From Okapia johnstoni (lineage: Eukaryota > Chordata > Mammalia > Artiodactyla > Giraffidae), in assembly GCA_024291935.2 (NCBI GenBank), contig JAGTYA010000024.1:7936001-8000000 (forward strand): a DNA stretch of 64,000 bases. Direction: 5' to 3'. Positions 32,601 through 43,795 of the stretch are shown piece by piece (the first letter of the stretch is position 1; each line of letters starts with the position of its first letter). The position numbers and the translations under genes were made by a program. The notes beneath the pieces were generated by a model. That model searched no databases, was not told the DNA's origin, and saw only the letters and a list, made by a program, of their open reading frames with translations.

Positions 32601-35237
32601 GGTAGGTAACGCAGTTGGCAAGGTGAGGGGCTTTAATAAATGATGGCTTGCTTCCCTTCCCCGACTCTTTGCCCTTGGCATTTTACTTCTGCTGACAGTT
32701 ATAAGTATGCCAAAGAAGGCCAGGTAAGCTCTTCTGGAGAAACAGAGCCGCCCAAAGGATACTGGCCCCCAACACTCACCTTTTCTGCCATGCCTTCTTC
32801 TCCTCCAACAAAGAAGTCTGTTTTGCGTCGAAGGAAGCTGAAGAAAGTGTTCACCAGCTGAAAGGAGACAAAGACAGAAGCTGGAGCGATGCCATATTGG
32901 GAGCCCTTCAACTGCATGGAAGCTAACTCTCTTAGCCTAGGAGGGAACCTGGGACTAGACTGTTTCACCCCGAGCCTCTCAACTGAGGAAACATCCTCCT
33001 CACAGGCCCGGCCTTAGTCATTTCTGCCAGGAAGCCTAAACTAACTTTACCAAGATCACTTGAAAGGCAGATTTCTCATTCTTTTTAATTTATTTTTGGC
33101 TGCACAGGGTCTTCGTTGTGACCCACAGGCTTTCTCCTAGTTGTGGTGGGCAGGGCCTGCTCTTCATTGTGGTATACAGGCTTCTCACTGCAGTGGCTTC
33201 TCTTGGACAGCATGGACTTTAGGCATGGACTCAGCAGTTGTGGCACACAGGCTTAGCTGCTCCACGACAATGTGGGGCCTTCCCAGACAAGGGATCGAAC
33301 CCGTGTCCTCTGCACTGGCAAGCCAATTCTCAACCACTGGACCATCAGGAAGTCCCAGATTTCCCATTTTCTTGTGTGCATGTGTATATATATTTCACAT
33401 TTTTTGTGGTGCTAGAGGCAGCCTGAGGATATGGGCATCTAGGGCTTGAAATACCTGGGGCCCACCTTTCCTCTCCACATAGTAAAAAACCCATCCAGAG
33501 TGGCACTGGCTGAGTTACTAGGGCAGAGCTAGAAGTGGGAACAAATGAAGCCACTTGAAAGAAGGTTCAGACCAACTAATTCTGGCTGGGTAGCCAAGTG
33601 GTTTAAGAGCATCAGTTTGGGTATCAAGACTGATATACATGAGCTCTGTGACCTTAGGAAAGTTTCTTAACTCCAGAAAAGAGAAACAGCAGCAAGACCT
33701 ATTTCCAGGGATATAGGTGAGGATCCTTGGTGAGGTCCCTAGCAGTGTCTGGTCCAGAGCAAGAGACCCTCTGTGGGAGAGTGAAGTCCTCATAAGCAGG
33801 CACCATAAACCATGATTCTGTCAACATCCTCAGTGCCCAGCACCAGACCTGACTCAGAGTACATGCTCAGTAAACATTCTGAAGAACCAAACGATCTAGT
33901 GGTGACCTAAGGTTAGCATCTATAACTAAGCCCTTTTATTTGCCCAAGAGAGTGGTTCTAAATCTGATGCTAGATTTTATCTCAATGGTTTCAATTCCTG
34001 CTTCTACACACTTTTTTCAGTTCACTCAAAAATGAATACACTCCAAATCCGGTTGTGTCAACAATTGGGGGGGTGGGTAGGGAGACGGAGCCTTTCACAT
34101 CCGCAAATTAATAGTCCTCTTCTGACCTCAAAGGGCTTAGGAGTCCGTGGTCACCACAGGTACCTACCTGAATGAGAAACGGGAAAGAAAAGCTCGAAAC
34201 TTTTATCCCCAGAGAGACACAGAACCCGAAATGGTCTGTGGAAAGCACACACTGGCCTAAGGATGCTAGTCCCCTCCAGGTCAGGAGCCTGTTAGATGAT
34301 CTTGGGCAAGTTCCTTCAGTGTCTTTAATAAAAAGCCTGATCTTGACAGGCTTTTCTACTTTTTGAACTTTTCCATGGTTCAAAACACCAATTCCAGAAC
34401 CTCTTCTAAGTTAGTCCTTATCTTTCATCCACTCTGTATTACTAGGTCTGGTAACTATGAAGGAATTATGTTCCTGCACACATCAATCACTCGAACAAAT
34501 ACTTGCTGACTGTTCAAGCCTGGTTACTAAGAATTCCTCACCGTCCCTCCCTTCAAGACACTACTCTCCTACAAATTCAGGAAATAAGGATTAGTAGTTG
34601 TGTCTCAAATAAAGAAAATGAGGCTTGGAGACGTGGAAGGGTCCCAAGTTGGTAGGTGCGGTGTAAAACAATCGTGACCATAAGGCCTCCCGTTCCCCCA
34701 TTCAAACACCACGTATTAATATCGCCTCCTACTCTCACATTCTTTTGCTCACTCCAAGTCTCCGTACAGGCAAGTGGCAATGCTTAGAAAGGTTCATCCC
34801 AACGGATGCTCTTCGGGTGCGGCCACCAGAGGAGAAACGGAGCCGAAAGCATGGGGGAGGGGGGAGAAATCCCAAAACTCTGGGGCTTTTCAGGGGGCGG
34901 GTGCAGCGACGCCGGAGCTGCAAAGGCAGAAACTACTGAGCGGTGTCGGGGGGACCAGGCCTGTACGAGTGAAAGACTTGGTACGAGTAGGCCAGACCGG
35001 AAGCTCGAGTGCAGTAAGAATGTGGAGGGGAAACCCAGAGCCCGCAAGGCCCAGGGGTGTAGCTCGGCTTCTCGAAGGCAGGGAAGGACGGAGGGAGCGT
35101 GGCTGGGGCCCTCCCCCAGGTAGGCCGGGCCCAGCCAACGCCGCGCGGGCCGTTACCTCCTGCACGCCGCCCTCGTGCTGCTGCGCCATGGCCAGCAACA
35201 TGCCGTCGAACCGATCCTCCTCCTGCTCTCCGCCCAT
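20687..35237 (-). CDS. NUDC: Nuclear migration protein NudC, complete (9 exons)
   Basis: NudC binds the dynein regulator LIS1 and acts as an HSP90 co-chaperone in dynein function, mitosis and neuronal migration (family knowledge). Coding exons, in transcript order on the minus strand: 35237-35157, 32857-32780, 24191-23988, 23897-23832, 23099-22980, 22906-22712, 21460-21377, 21282-21164, 20738-20687. All have GT/AG sites and phases agree, giving 332 residues against 331 in human. The start has A at -3 and G at +4. Visible parts: an N-terminal helix (residues 1-53), a charged coiled-coil rich in Lys/Arg/Glu (about 60-130), an acidic run (about 145-155), and the p23-like CS domain beginning at YRWTQ (about 173) through the MEWW motif near 250. 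The C-terminus is MDFSKARFN. It converges on KDF1. An extra in-frame cassette in intron 2 is listed separately. Confidence 0.97.
22118..22285 (+). mobile_element. CHR-type SINE in NUDC intron
   Basis: Head gggacttccctggtgggtcc; body with ccgcaaccaaagatcccaca; an A-rich tail. Confidence 0.8.
22292..22405 (+). mobile_element. Bov-tA SINE, 3' part
   Basis: The body begins at ggagaaggaaatggcaacc and ends at the tgactgagcatg tail. Confidence 0.7.
24255..24405 (+). mobile_element. MIR SINE
   Basis: The MIR core (cctcagtttccacatcttta aaatggg) is recognisable. Confidence 0.6.
24451..24935 (-). mobile_element. BovB LINE fragment in NUDC intron 2
   Basis: The reverse BovB 3' end is sense relative to NUDC transcription. 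It has one short deletion near 24655. Confidence 0.85.
25008..25094 (+). mobile_element. Bov-tA SINE, 5' part, inside a MIR
   Basis: Only the tRNA-like head is present (gtttccctggtggctcagtg to ggaagatcccctgg). MIR-like sequence flanks it on both sides. Confidence 0.65.
25665..25855 (+). mobile_element. MER5A-like DNA transposon remnant
   Basis: Core motifs ttgttagaaatgc, ctactgaatcagaaa and aacaagccctcctgg are typical of MER5 (hAT-Charlie). Confidence 0.65.
26115..26207 (-). other. NUDC: Candidate cassette exon in NUDC intron 2 (31 codons, phase 0)
   Basis: On the minus strand a 93-nt stop-free segment lies between a good acceptor (pyrimidine-rich tract ending in ctcttGCAG) and the donor CAG|GTGTGT. 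A possible branch point CCTCAAC lies just upstream. Flanking NUDC exons 2 and 3 both join in phase 0, so inclusion would insert 31 residues (starting [12 protein letters not shown], ending GALRGLLQ) between residues 53 and 54 without changing frame. The segment is not a recognised repeat. The known human NudC protein lacks it. It may be an alternative exon, an exon of an overlapping transcript, or chance. Confidence 0.4.
27183..27401 (-). mobile_element. Bov-tA SINE in L1
   Basis: Flanked by GAATAAT at 27176-27182 and 27402-27408. Confidence 0.85.
27537..27876 (+). mobile_element. CHR-type SINE, long form, in L1
   Basis: Flanked by AAGATCCTGCTT at 27525-27536 and 27877-27888, with an A-rich tail before the second copy. 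Confidence 0.85.
28670..28878 (+). mobile_element. Bov-tA SINE
   Basis: Complete head and body, ending acacaactgaagtgactta. Confidence 0.8.
29298..29518 (-). mobile_element. Bov-tA SINE
   Basis: Full-length reverse copy ending gagccaccagggaagccc, directly beside the hairpin repeat. Confidence 0.85.
29523..29694. repeat. 172-bp inverted repeat (hairpin) in NUDC intron 2
   Basis: Arms 29523-29595 and 29623-29694 are reverse complements at roughly 90% by hand comparison (one indel, about seven differences), with a loop of about 27 bases. Arm ends read CAAGTTCACAGTCCC and its complement. It resembles a palindromic MITE; the family was not identified. Confidence 0.9.
30940..32010 (+). mobile_element. 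L1 3' end split by a Bov-tA
   Basis: Sense L1 ORF2 end and 3' UTR (gagaggatgtggagaaaagg, atattactcagccatta). It is interrupted at 31580-31856 and ends in A-rich runs. Confidence 0.85.
31580..31856 (-). mobile_element. Bov-tA dimer-type SINE with (GCT)n end, in L1
   Basis: Flanked by ACACACT at 31573-31579 and 31857-31863. Reverse orientation with GCT repeats at the left. Confidence 0.85.
32180..32395 (+). mobile_element. Bov-tA SINE
   Basis: Complete copy from gggcttccctggtggctcac to actgagagactaac. Confidence 0.85.
33081..33355 (-). mobile_element. CHR-type SINE, long form
   Basis: Flanked by CAGATTTCTCATT (33068-33080) and a one-mismatch copy (33356-33368). Confidence 0.85.
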
Positions 35238-35577
35238 CGTGCCAGCCGCCAGCCACGCTCCGAAATCCGAGCTCCGCACTCGCGTCCCGCGCTCCCCGAC
35301 CCTTCGGATGGCGCCCGGTCCAATGGCTCCGATCCTCCGCCTTCCGCAGCGGAGCCGGAAATACGCAGGCGCCGCACGGCCCAAGCCCGCCCGCTCACTC
35401 TCACGTCCCGCCCCGCTTCGAGCCTACGGCCATTGACCGCGCGGCATATAGCCCGCTTTGCCGGCCATTGGTCGACCTGCTGAGCCAATCAAAGAGCGCG
35501 TTCGTGAAGCGGTGGGCGGAGCGGAAGGCCCCAGAGTTTGGTGTGAGTTGCTATGGTCACCAGACGCTTTTTGGAGC
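34780..35577 (-). promoter_or_regulatory. NUDC: CpG-island promoter of NUDC
   Basis: CpG-dense DNA surrounds exon 1. Upstream of the start are CCAAT-type boxes (ccaat at about 35319 and 35483, attgg near 35466) and an ETS-type CCGGAA near 35355. There is no TATA box, as expected for a housekeeping gene. A BovB insertion begins right at the upstream edge (35589). Confidence 0.7.
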
Positions 35578-35588
35578 CTTCCAGAAAG

Positions 35589-36173
35589 TTCAGTTCAGTT
35601 CAGTCGCTCAGTCGTGTCCGACTCTTTGCGATCCCATGAACTGCAGCACGCCAGGCCTCCCTGTCTATCACCAACTGCCGGAGTTTACCCAAACCCATGT
35701 CCATTGATTGAGTCGGTGATGCCATCCAACCATCTCATCCTCTGTCGTCCACTTCTCCTCCCGCCCTCAATCTTTCCCAGCATCAGGGTCTTTTCAAATG
35801 AGTCAGCTCTTCGCATCAGGTGGCCAAAGTATTGGAGTTTCAGCTTCAACATTAGTCCTTCCAATGAACACCCAGGACTAATCTCCTTTAGGATGGACTG
35901 GTTGGATCTCCTTGCAGGCCAAGGGACTCTCAAGAGTCTTCAACACCACAGTTCAAAAGCAGCAGTTCTTCTGCGCTCAGCTTTCTTTATGGTCCAACTC
36001 TCACATCCATACATGACTACTGGAAAAACCATAGCCTTGACTAGACGGCCCTTTGTTGGTAAAGCAATGTCTCTGCTTTTTAATATGCTGTCTAGGTTGG
36101 TCATAACTTTCCTTCCAAGGAGTAAGCGTCTTTTAATTTCATGGGTGCAGTCACCATCTGCAGTGATTTCTTT
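35589..36173 (-). mobile_element. BovB LINE inserted at upstream edge of NUDC promoter
   Basis: Flanked by CTTCCAGAAAG at 35578-35588 and 36174-36184. The copy is 585 bp, 5'-truncated, and in the same orientation as NUDC. Confidence 0.9.
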
Positions 36174-36429
36174 CTTCCAGAAAGGCCTGGGCACAAATTC
36201 GGCATGGTTGGAATTGAAAAAAAAAGGCACAAACTTTGTTCCTACGCCTTGGGCGTGACCTCCCAGCTTGTAGAAGGGTGAAGTGGGAAATGTTCTTAGT
36301 TATCTCCTCTAACCCTCCCATGGGTCAACTGAGGCCCAAAGAGGAGAATGGACTCACCCAGAGAGCAGTCTACCTCTGTCATCATCATGTGCTGTATATA
36401 AATTGTGCAGTCGCAGGGTCCCCGGACTT

Positions 36430-36692
36430 AGAAGGACTCCAGTACTCATGCCTGGAAAATCCCATGGACGGAGGAGCCTGGTAGGCTATAGCCCATGGGG
36501 TCGCTAAGAGTCGGACACGACTGAGCGACTTCACTTTCACTTTTTACTTTCATGCACTGGAGAAGGAAATGGCAACCCACTCCAGTATTCTTGCCTGGAG
36601 AATCCCAGGAACGGCGGAGCCTGGTGGGCTGCCATCTATGGGGTCGCACAGAGTCGGACACGACTGAAGCGACTTAGCAGTAGCAGCAGCAG
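36430..36692 (+). mobile_element. Bov-tA dimer-type SINE ending in (AGC)n
   Basis: Two body modules joined by a cactttcacttt linker, ending gcagtagcagcagcag. Confidence 0.8.
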
Positions 36693-37127
36693 TGCTTGGA
36701 TTAATGCTCTTCTGCTGCAGTCTGAAATTTTTCAACAAGAGAGCCCACATTGTCGTTTTGCACTGGTCCCCGCAAATTATGTAACGAGTGATGTAGTCAA
36801 CCTCACTTCTGTTAATGTGCGGGACAGGTCCCAGTCATCAAAGGCCAACCACTTTACTTTTTCATTGAATTTCATCTTCTTAGTCTCTTCAAGGATTTTA
36901 CTCTTGTTATTATTCTTTTCTAAATCTCCTGCACCACGATTTTCTTTCTTCTGAATTATCCCCTTCAATTTACATTTAACTCCACTTCTTTTTGTACTAA
37001 TGTATGACCCCACTTTCTCTTCCTACTACCCCAATTTTCAATTCTTTTTCGCACCAAAACTTGAAAAGATTGCTATACGTGTTTCTCCACTTGATCACTT
37101 TCCATGTCTTCTTGATTTACTCCAGGA

Positions 37128-37500
37128 TTTTCTTTTTTATATATAATTTTATTTAATTTTGGCTGTGCCAGATCTTCTTTGCTTAGTGGGCTTTTCTCTA
37201 GTTGTGGAGAGCAGGGGCTACTCTCTAGTGGCGGTGCATGGGCTTCCCTTGTTGCAGAGCACAGACTCTAGAGTGTGTGGGCTTCAGTAGTTGTAACCTT
37301 TGGGCTCAGTAGTTGCAGTCTCCCCACTCTAGAGTTGCAGTTGCCAGGTTCTAGAGCACAGGCTCAATAGTCTGGGGGCCCAGACTTAGTTGCTTCATGG
37401 CATGTGGGATCTTCTGGGACCATGATGATGACAGAGGATGGAACCCATGTTCTCTGCATTGGCAAGAGGTTTCTTTACCACTGAGCCACCAGGGAAACCC
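37128..37500 (-). mobile_element. CHR-type SINE, long form
   Basis: Reverse copy from tttggctgtgccagatcttc to gagccaccagggaaaccc. Confidence 0.8.
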
Positions 37501-37654
37501 TAATTAGTCTTTTCTTAATACTCTGACCAAGGTTACAATGACCTACTTATTGCCAAAGCCAGTAGACCACTATTATCTTACTCAACTTCTCAGCTGCATT
37601 TGACACAGTTGACCCCTTCCACCTTCTGGAAGCAATTTTTTTTCCATAGGCTTC

Positions 37655-38032
37655 TCTTATGGACAGAATTTTATCCGCCCCCTCCCCAAATTTTTATGTT
37701 GACACTTTAACTCCCAATGTGACTATTTTTAGAGATAGGGCTATTTAAAGAGGTAATTAAGGTTAAGGGAATTCATAAGGGTGGGGCCCTAATCCAATAT
37801 GACTAGTGTCCTTACTGGAAGAGGAAGACACCACAGAGACTCTTAAGCAAGCTGAGGAAAGGCTGTATGAGGCATCTATCAGCAAGCCAAAGAGAGAAGC
37901 TTCAGGAGAAAGCAAACCTGCCAACACCTTGATCTTGGACTTCTACCCTTCAGAATTATAAGAAAAAATTTCTGTTGTTTAAGTCACTCAGTCTGTAATA
38001 GCTTATTATAGCAGACCTAGAAAACTAATAGG
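37655..38032. mobile_element. Unassigned old interspersed element
   Basis: It contains a widespread mammalian repeat motif (ctaatccaatatgactagtg, then gttgtttaagtcactcagtc) that I recognise as repetitive but cannot place in a family. It interrupts the L2. Confidence 0.45.
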
Positions 38033-38257
38033 GCTTCCATATACCAGACATATCTGCTTTTTCTTCCCACCTTACTAACGCTCTTTCTCAGTGTCCTGAC
38101 CTACCCACATTTATAAATGTTGGGGGCTCTGTCCTTACCTTCTTTTCTTCTCTCTCTATACTCTCTCTGTAGGTGATCTCATGATGCCTCTGGACCATAT
38201 CAATCCTGAGCTCCTGGACAACCCCACTTGGGTTTTTCAGGTTTTTCTCCCTTATTG

Positions 38258-38430
38258 TTGTTGTTCAGTTGCTAAATCGGGTTCAACTCTTGCAACCCCA
38301 TGGGCTGTAGACCGCCAGGCTCCTCCCTCCATGGGATTTCCCAGGCAAGAATACTGGAGTGGGTTGCCATTTCCTTCTCCAGGGGATCTTCCTGACACAG
38401 GGACTAAACCCAAGTCTCCTGGACTGCATT
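38258..38430 (-). mobile_element. Bov-tA SINE
   Basis: Reverse body from gttgttcagttgctaaatcg to aacccaagtctcctgg. Confidence 0.75.
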
Positions 38431-39027
38431 TGGGTTGATTAGCAGATATCTCAAAACTCACATGGCTAGTGATGGATGCTGGTAATGGTTGCATAACAGT
38501 GTAAATGTACTTAATGCCACTAAACTGTACACTTAAAAATGGCTAAAATGGCAAACGTAATCTTATGTGTATTTTAACACAGTAAGAAATTTTATAACTT
38601 TATGAGACAATTTGAAATCTGAACTCTCAATAGATACTCTATTATTATTATTTTCAAGAATTATTATTTTTAAAAACCAATATGGCCAACATTGATGCTC
38701 CCAAACACACACAAACTAATTCTTCCCAAAGTCTTCCCCATTAAGCTAAATGGCCCCTTCAAGCACCGATTTGCAAAAGCCCAAACTTACTCATCCACCC
38801 ATTTAGACCAGTCAAAGTCTGACCTCATCTAATCCATTAGTAAGTCCTGTTAGCTCTCCCTCCAAAATACATCCTGATTCTCTTTCTCACATTGCTGTGT
38901 GAAGCAGATGCTATCACTAGTCTAAACCAGCATCCTCTTGCTTGACATCTACTATATCCAACTTCCTCACTGGTCTCCTTACTTCCTTTTTTGTCAATTT
39001 GTAGTCCATCCTGGTTTGGAACCAGTT

Positions 39028-40480
39028 TGGAGCTATTTCAAATCCTAAAAGATGATGCTGTTAAAGTGCTGCACTCAATATGCCAACAAATTTGGAAAAC
39101 TCAACAGTGGCCACAGGAATGGAAAAGGTCAGTTTTCATTCCAATCCCAAAGAAGGGAAATGCCAAAGAATGTTCAAACTACTGCACAATTGCACTCATC
39201 TCACACACTAGCAAGGTAATGCTGAAATTTCTCCAAGCCAGACTTCAACAGAACCAAGAACTTCCAGATGTTCAAGCTAGATTTAGAAAAGCCAGAGGAA
39301 CCAGAAATCCAATTGCCAACATCCGTTGGATCACTGAAAAAGCAAGGAAAAAAAAAAGAAAAAAAGCAAGAAAAAAGCAAGTTCCAGGAAAACATCTACT
39401 TCTGCTTCATTAACTATGCCAAAGCCTTTCACTGTGTGGATCACAACAAACTTGAAAATTCTTAAAGAGTTGGGAATAACAGACCACCTTACCTGTCTCC
39501 TGAGAAATCTGTATGCAGGTCAAGAAGCAACAGTCAGAACCAGACATGGAACAACAGACTGGTTCCAAATCAGGAAAGGAGTACATCAAGGCTGTATATT
39601 GCCACCTGCTTATTTAACTTATATGCAGAGTACATCATGCAAAATGCCAGGCTGGATATAGCACAAGCTGGAATCAAGATTGCAGGAGAAATATGAATAA
39701 CCTCAGATACACAGATGACACCACCCTTATGGCAGAAAGCAAAGAAGAACTAAAGAGCCTCTTGATGAAAGTGAAAAAGGAGAGTGAAAAAGTTGGCTTA
39801 AAATTCAACATTCCGAAAACTAAGATCATGACATCCGGTCTCATCACTTTATGGCAAATAGATGGGGAAATGATGGAAACAGTGAGAGACTTATTTTGGG
39901 GGGCTCCAAAATCACTGCAGATGGTGATTGCAGCCATGAAATTAAAAGACGCTTGCTCCTTGGAAGGAAAGCTATGATCAACCTAGACAGCATATTAAGA
40001 AACAGAGACATTACTTTGCCAACAAAGGTCCATCTAGTCAAGGCTATGGTTTTTCCAGTAGTCATATATGGATGTGAGAGTTGGACCATAAAGAAAGCTG
40101 AGTGCTGAAGAATTGATGCTTTTGAACTGTGGTGTTGGAGGCTCTTGAGAGTCCCCTGGACTGCAAGGAGATCCAACCAGTCCATCCTAAAGGACATCAG
40201 TCCTGAATATTCATTGGAAGGACTGATGCTGAAGCTGAAACTCCAATACTTTGGCCACCTGATGTGAAGAACTGACTCATTTGAAAAGACCCTGATGCTG
40301 GGAAAGATTGAAGACAGGAGGAGAAGGGGACGACAGAGGATAAGATGGTTGGATGGCATCACTGACTTGATAGACATGAGTTTGAGCAAGCTCCAGGAGT
40401 TGTTGATGGACAGGGAAGCCTGGCATGCTGCAGTCCATGGGGTCGCAAAGAGTCAGACATGACTGAGTGACATTCACTTT
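39028..40480 (+). mobile_element. BovB LINE, 1.45 kb, decayed
   Basis: The RT region is broken by several frameshifts and an A-rich expansion near 39345-39380. The catalytic motif reads YTDD instead of YADD. It ends at the usual BovB tail. Confidence 0.9.
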
Positions 40481-40619
40481 CACATGTTTTTCAGTATGTA
40501 TAAGTAAATATAACTGTGTGTGTGTGTGGATGCATGCACACTTGAATATTCCCTAGCTCTAGGAGGGCCTGAGAGCAGTGGCACCCTAATAGCAATTAGC
40601 AGATCTTGGTTTCTAAATT

Positions 40620-40812
40620 ATTGTTTTATTTAATTAATTTTTTTGGCTGTGCTGGGTCTTAGTTGTGGCACTCGGGATCTTTGATCTTCATTGCAGTTGT
40701 AGGATCCTAGGGCTATGGCATGTGGGATCTAGTTCCCTGACCAGGGATCGAACACAGGCCCCCTGCATAGAAAGCACAGCATCCTAGCCACTGGACCACC
40801 AGGGAAGTCTCC
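40620..40812 (-). mobile_element. CHR-type SINE
   Basis: Reverse copy: tttggctgtgctgggtctta to ggaccaccagggaagtc. Confidence 0.8.
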
Positions 40813-40983
40813 AGATCTTGGTTTCCAAATAAGAGTCTGGCATCCAGATCATGGTTTTTAAATACTCTTCCCCACTAAAATAGTAAATCAGAGCTTCTTT
40901 AGTACTGGTTGACTCCAGGGGCTGGAAAAGTGATATCTTCATATACCAGAAAACAAAAGATGTTTATGGAGTGATGGTAGTTG

Positions 40984-41192
40984 GTGGTGGTTTAGTTGCT
41001 AAGTCGTGTCCAACTGTTTTGACCCCATGGACTGTAGCCTGCCAGGCTCTACTGTCCATGGAATTCTTCAGGCAAGAGTACTGGAGTGGGTTGCCATTTC
41101 CTTCTCCAGGGGATCTTCCTGGCCCAGGGATTGAACCCAGGTCTCCTGCATTGCAGGCAAATTCTTTACCAACATGCCTGGAAGTCCCAGGC
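40984..41192 (-). mobile_element. Bov-tA SINE
   Basis: Reverse copy: gtggtttagttgctaagtcg to accaacatgcctggaagtcc. Confidence 0.8.
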
Positions 41193-41721
41193 ATGTCAAA
41201 AGGACATAGATCCCAGCTGGAAGGGATGCCCATTGACAAGTCTGTGACAATCTGAGCATCAAGATAAATAATGAAAGTAACAGATAACAAGCCATTGAAT
41301 AAAGTAAGAGACCATGAATTCATACGTATATATACACAAACATACATATTCAATGTATGAGGAGGAATGTTTACATAGTTTCAAAGTACTTCCCCAAGAA
41401 ATACTGATTCATTACAAAGGGGATAAGAGTAACAGGTACATGGCAAAGTCTAGCAGAAATCCCCTTAATCAACTACCAAAGTGAACCCTGGGACAAATGG
41501 AAATGGGTCCTCCCTAATATACCAGGGCGTATCAAGAACACGGCATCACTTCCAGGGGCAGTCCTAGTAGGATAGGTAACCTGAGACTAATCACAAGAAA
41601 TCCACAGACAAAACCCGACTGAAAACCATGCTACAAAATAACAACTCTTCAAAAGTGTCAAGATTGTGAAAGGCAAGGACAGACTGAGGATAAGGTTCCC
41701 TGACCAACAGAGGCTGAAGTG

Positions 41722-41927
41722 GGTCTTCCCCGGTGGCTCAGCAGTCAAGAATCCACCTGCAATGCAAGAGATGCAGTTTTGATCCCTGGGTCGGGAAGAT
41801 CCCCTGGAGGAGAAAATGGCAATCCACTCCAGTATTCTTGCCTGGAAATCTCATGGACAGAGGAGCCTGGCAGGCTACAGTCCATGGAGTTGCAGAGAGT
41901 CAGACACAACTGAGCAACTAAACAACA
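41722..41927 (+). mobile_element. Bov-tA SINE with 13-bp target duplication
   Basis: Flanked by AGAGGCTGAAGTG at 41709-41721 and 41928-41940. Confidence 0.9.
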
Positions 41928-42264
41928 AGAGGCTGAAGTGACATGGTGAAGAATTGCAACGTGCAATTCTGGACTGAGTCCTTTTATTACAATGATTTCA
42001 CTGGAGCATTTGATGAAACTTAAAGGTGAAAACTAGAGATTAGGTATTAATTTCCTGATGTTATTCAATAAAATTAGATGTTATTTCCTGGCTTTATTCA
42101 ATGTCCGTTTCCTTATGTTGACTGTTATGTAGTATAGGAAAATGTCCTTGTTTGTAGGAATTGCACACTAAAGTATTTGGGGGTGCTGGGGCTCAGGTTG
42201 GCAACTTACTTCCAAATTATTCAAGGTAAGAAAAGATCCCGGTACTATACTTGCAACCTTTTTG

Positions 42265-42360
42265 TGTCAGGCAGGACCTTAGTTCCTTGGCAGGGATCAA
42301 ACTCACGCCTTCTGCAGTGGAAGCAGAGTCTTAACCATTGGACCACCAGGGAAGTCCTAG
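42265..42360 (-). mobile_element. CHR-type SINE fragment
   Basis: Reverse tRNA-like part: ccttggcagggatcaaactc to gaccaccagggaagtcc. Confidence 0.65.
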
Positions 42361-42364
42361 TAAC

Positions 42365-43600
42365 TTTTCTGTGTTTGTGTTGGCTTCAAAATAAATATCA
42401 CTAACATGTGAAGAGATGAGTGTGCACGTAAAATATGTTGGCAATTATTGCCAGGCACTTCATCAGTAAAAGTACTTTGGTGTTCTCCTGGGTTTGTGAT
42501 GTTCGTATTTTTGGTCAGCTTATTTTACTTTATAATTTGTACTAACTTGTTTTTTCATTTATTAAATGTTCACTTTCACAACTGATCTTTCTACTCTTAA
42601 AGAAGGCCCTACAAAATTGTATGAGTTTCAGTCCCCATAAAACCAATATGCACAAGTGGCTTTTCTTACTGCCCTTTTAAAGGTAAGGAAGCCAAGGCGC
42701 AGAAGCATGAAGTGATGTGCCCAGGTCGCTCAGTTAAGTGATGAAGCAGGGTTTAGCCCATCTAACTCTAGACTCTCCACCCAGGGGATGCTATGAAGTT
42801 GGAGGAAAATAAAAGGGCATTAAATGAACTTAATAAATGCAAGAATTAAAAAGTGCCAAAAGGCCCACTGTCACAAATTTTACACAATTGTATGACCATG
42901 TGAACACATTGCTAGGGTTTCGCCCAGCATCTTAGAATGGCTTTTTTTATATGTATGTGTAGCCATAAAATTGATGTCCTTAGTTTCACATTACACCTAT
43001 GTCTAGTGATCAACCTAATTATAATTTATCAAAATCTACTTGTGCCTTTAAAAAAAAAGATTATTATGTGATTTCGATTGCACGAAAGATGCGTGCCTGT
43101 CTGAGGGGACTGTTTGCCTTAGTTCCTTAGTCAGGGGAAGTGGGGAGCAAAGTCCTTCTCCACTATGCCAGAAACTGCTTGGAATTTGACATCTAGGGCC
43201 TCACTTTGTCCTCACAGCAGCCCTGCAAGCAGGCACTGTCCTGAGTGAAGCTTCTGAGGCCCACAGAGATTTGGGGTTCAGCCCACAGTCATACAACTGG
43301 GAAGAGAGAGAGCCAGGAGAGGATGTTGGGGGTGGTGATGGTTACCCAACATTGTGTCAGCAGAAGGCTTGCCAGGCTGGGCTTGCCAAGGCCCACAGAC
43401 CTGACACAGCCAAGGACCTTGCCACCAGCATTCACCAGCCAGGCCCCAGCATCCGAGACATCAGCCTGGAGACAGAGGAGCCATGCAGCTGGCGGCAGAG
43501 CAACGTTTCTGCCCAGATCATAAGTGGGCAACATCTGCAACAGTGAGGTGGGGGCACAGGTTGTCACCAGCTCTGGCTGCACAACTGGACCCATGGGTCC
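42365..43600. other. Spacer upstream of NR0B2
   Basis: AT-rich to 43080, then mixed sequence with MIR-like traces near 42670-42780 and 43200-43320. A frame open in two phases at 43245-43546 has no recognised product. No gene called. Confidence 0.35.
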
Positions 43601-43609
43601 AGGGGAACA

Positions 43610-43795
43610 AGCAAGGATTTTGGAGTCAGACTGATCTGGGCTCTGTCTCTTTTTAGTGGCGTGAACTTGGGCAAGTCACTTTACCTCTTTGAGTCTCAAA
43701 AAATAAGAATCTTGCCTCAGAAGGAAGCTATGAATATTAGAGTAGAAAGGGCCTGGCGCATAGTAGGTCCTCAATAAACAGTAGTATTTCATCAT
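43610..43795 (+). mobile_element. MIR SINE
   Basis: Good MIR core: tggagtcagactgatctggg, cttgggcaagtcactttacc. Confidence 0.75.

Larger units (their letters stand above)
37540..38990 (+). mobile_element. L2 LINE remnants, interrupted
   Basis: Traces of the L2 reverse transcriptase (translation like SAAFDTVD near 37590) and downstream parts (38040-38250, 38680-38990) surround later insertions. An L1-like tail lies at about 38475-38590. Confidence 0.5.

Noticed and set aside
43245..43546. Possible small gene upstream of NR0B2 (two overlapping frames of about 90 codons)
   Set aside because: No recognised protein, no splice or promoter support, and MIR-like DNA at its start.
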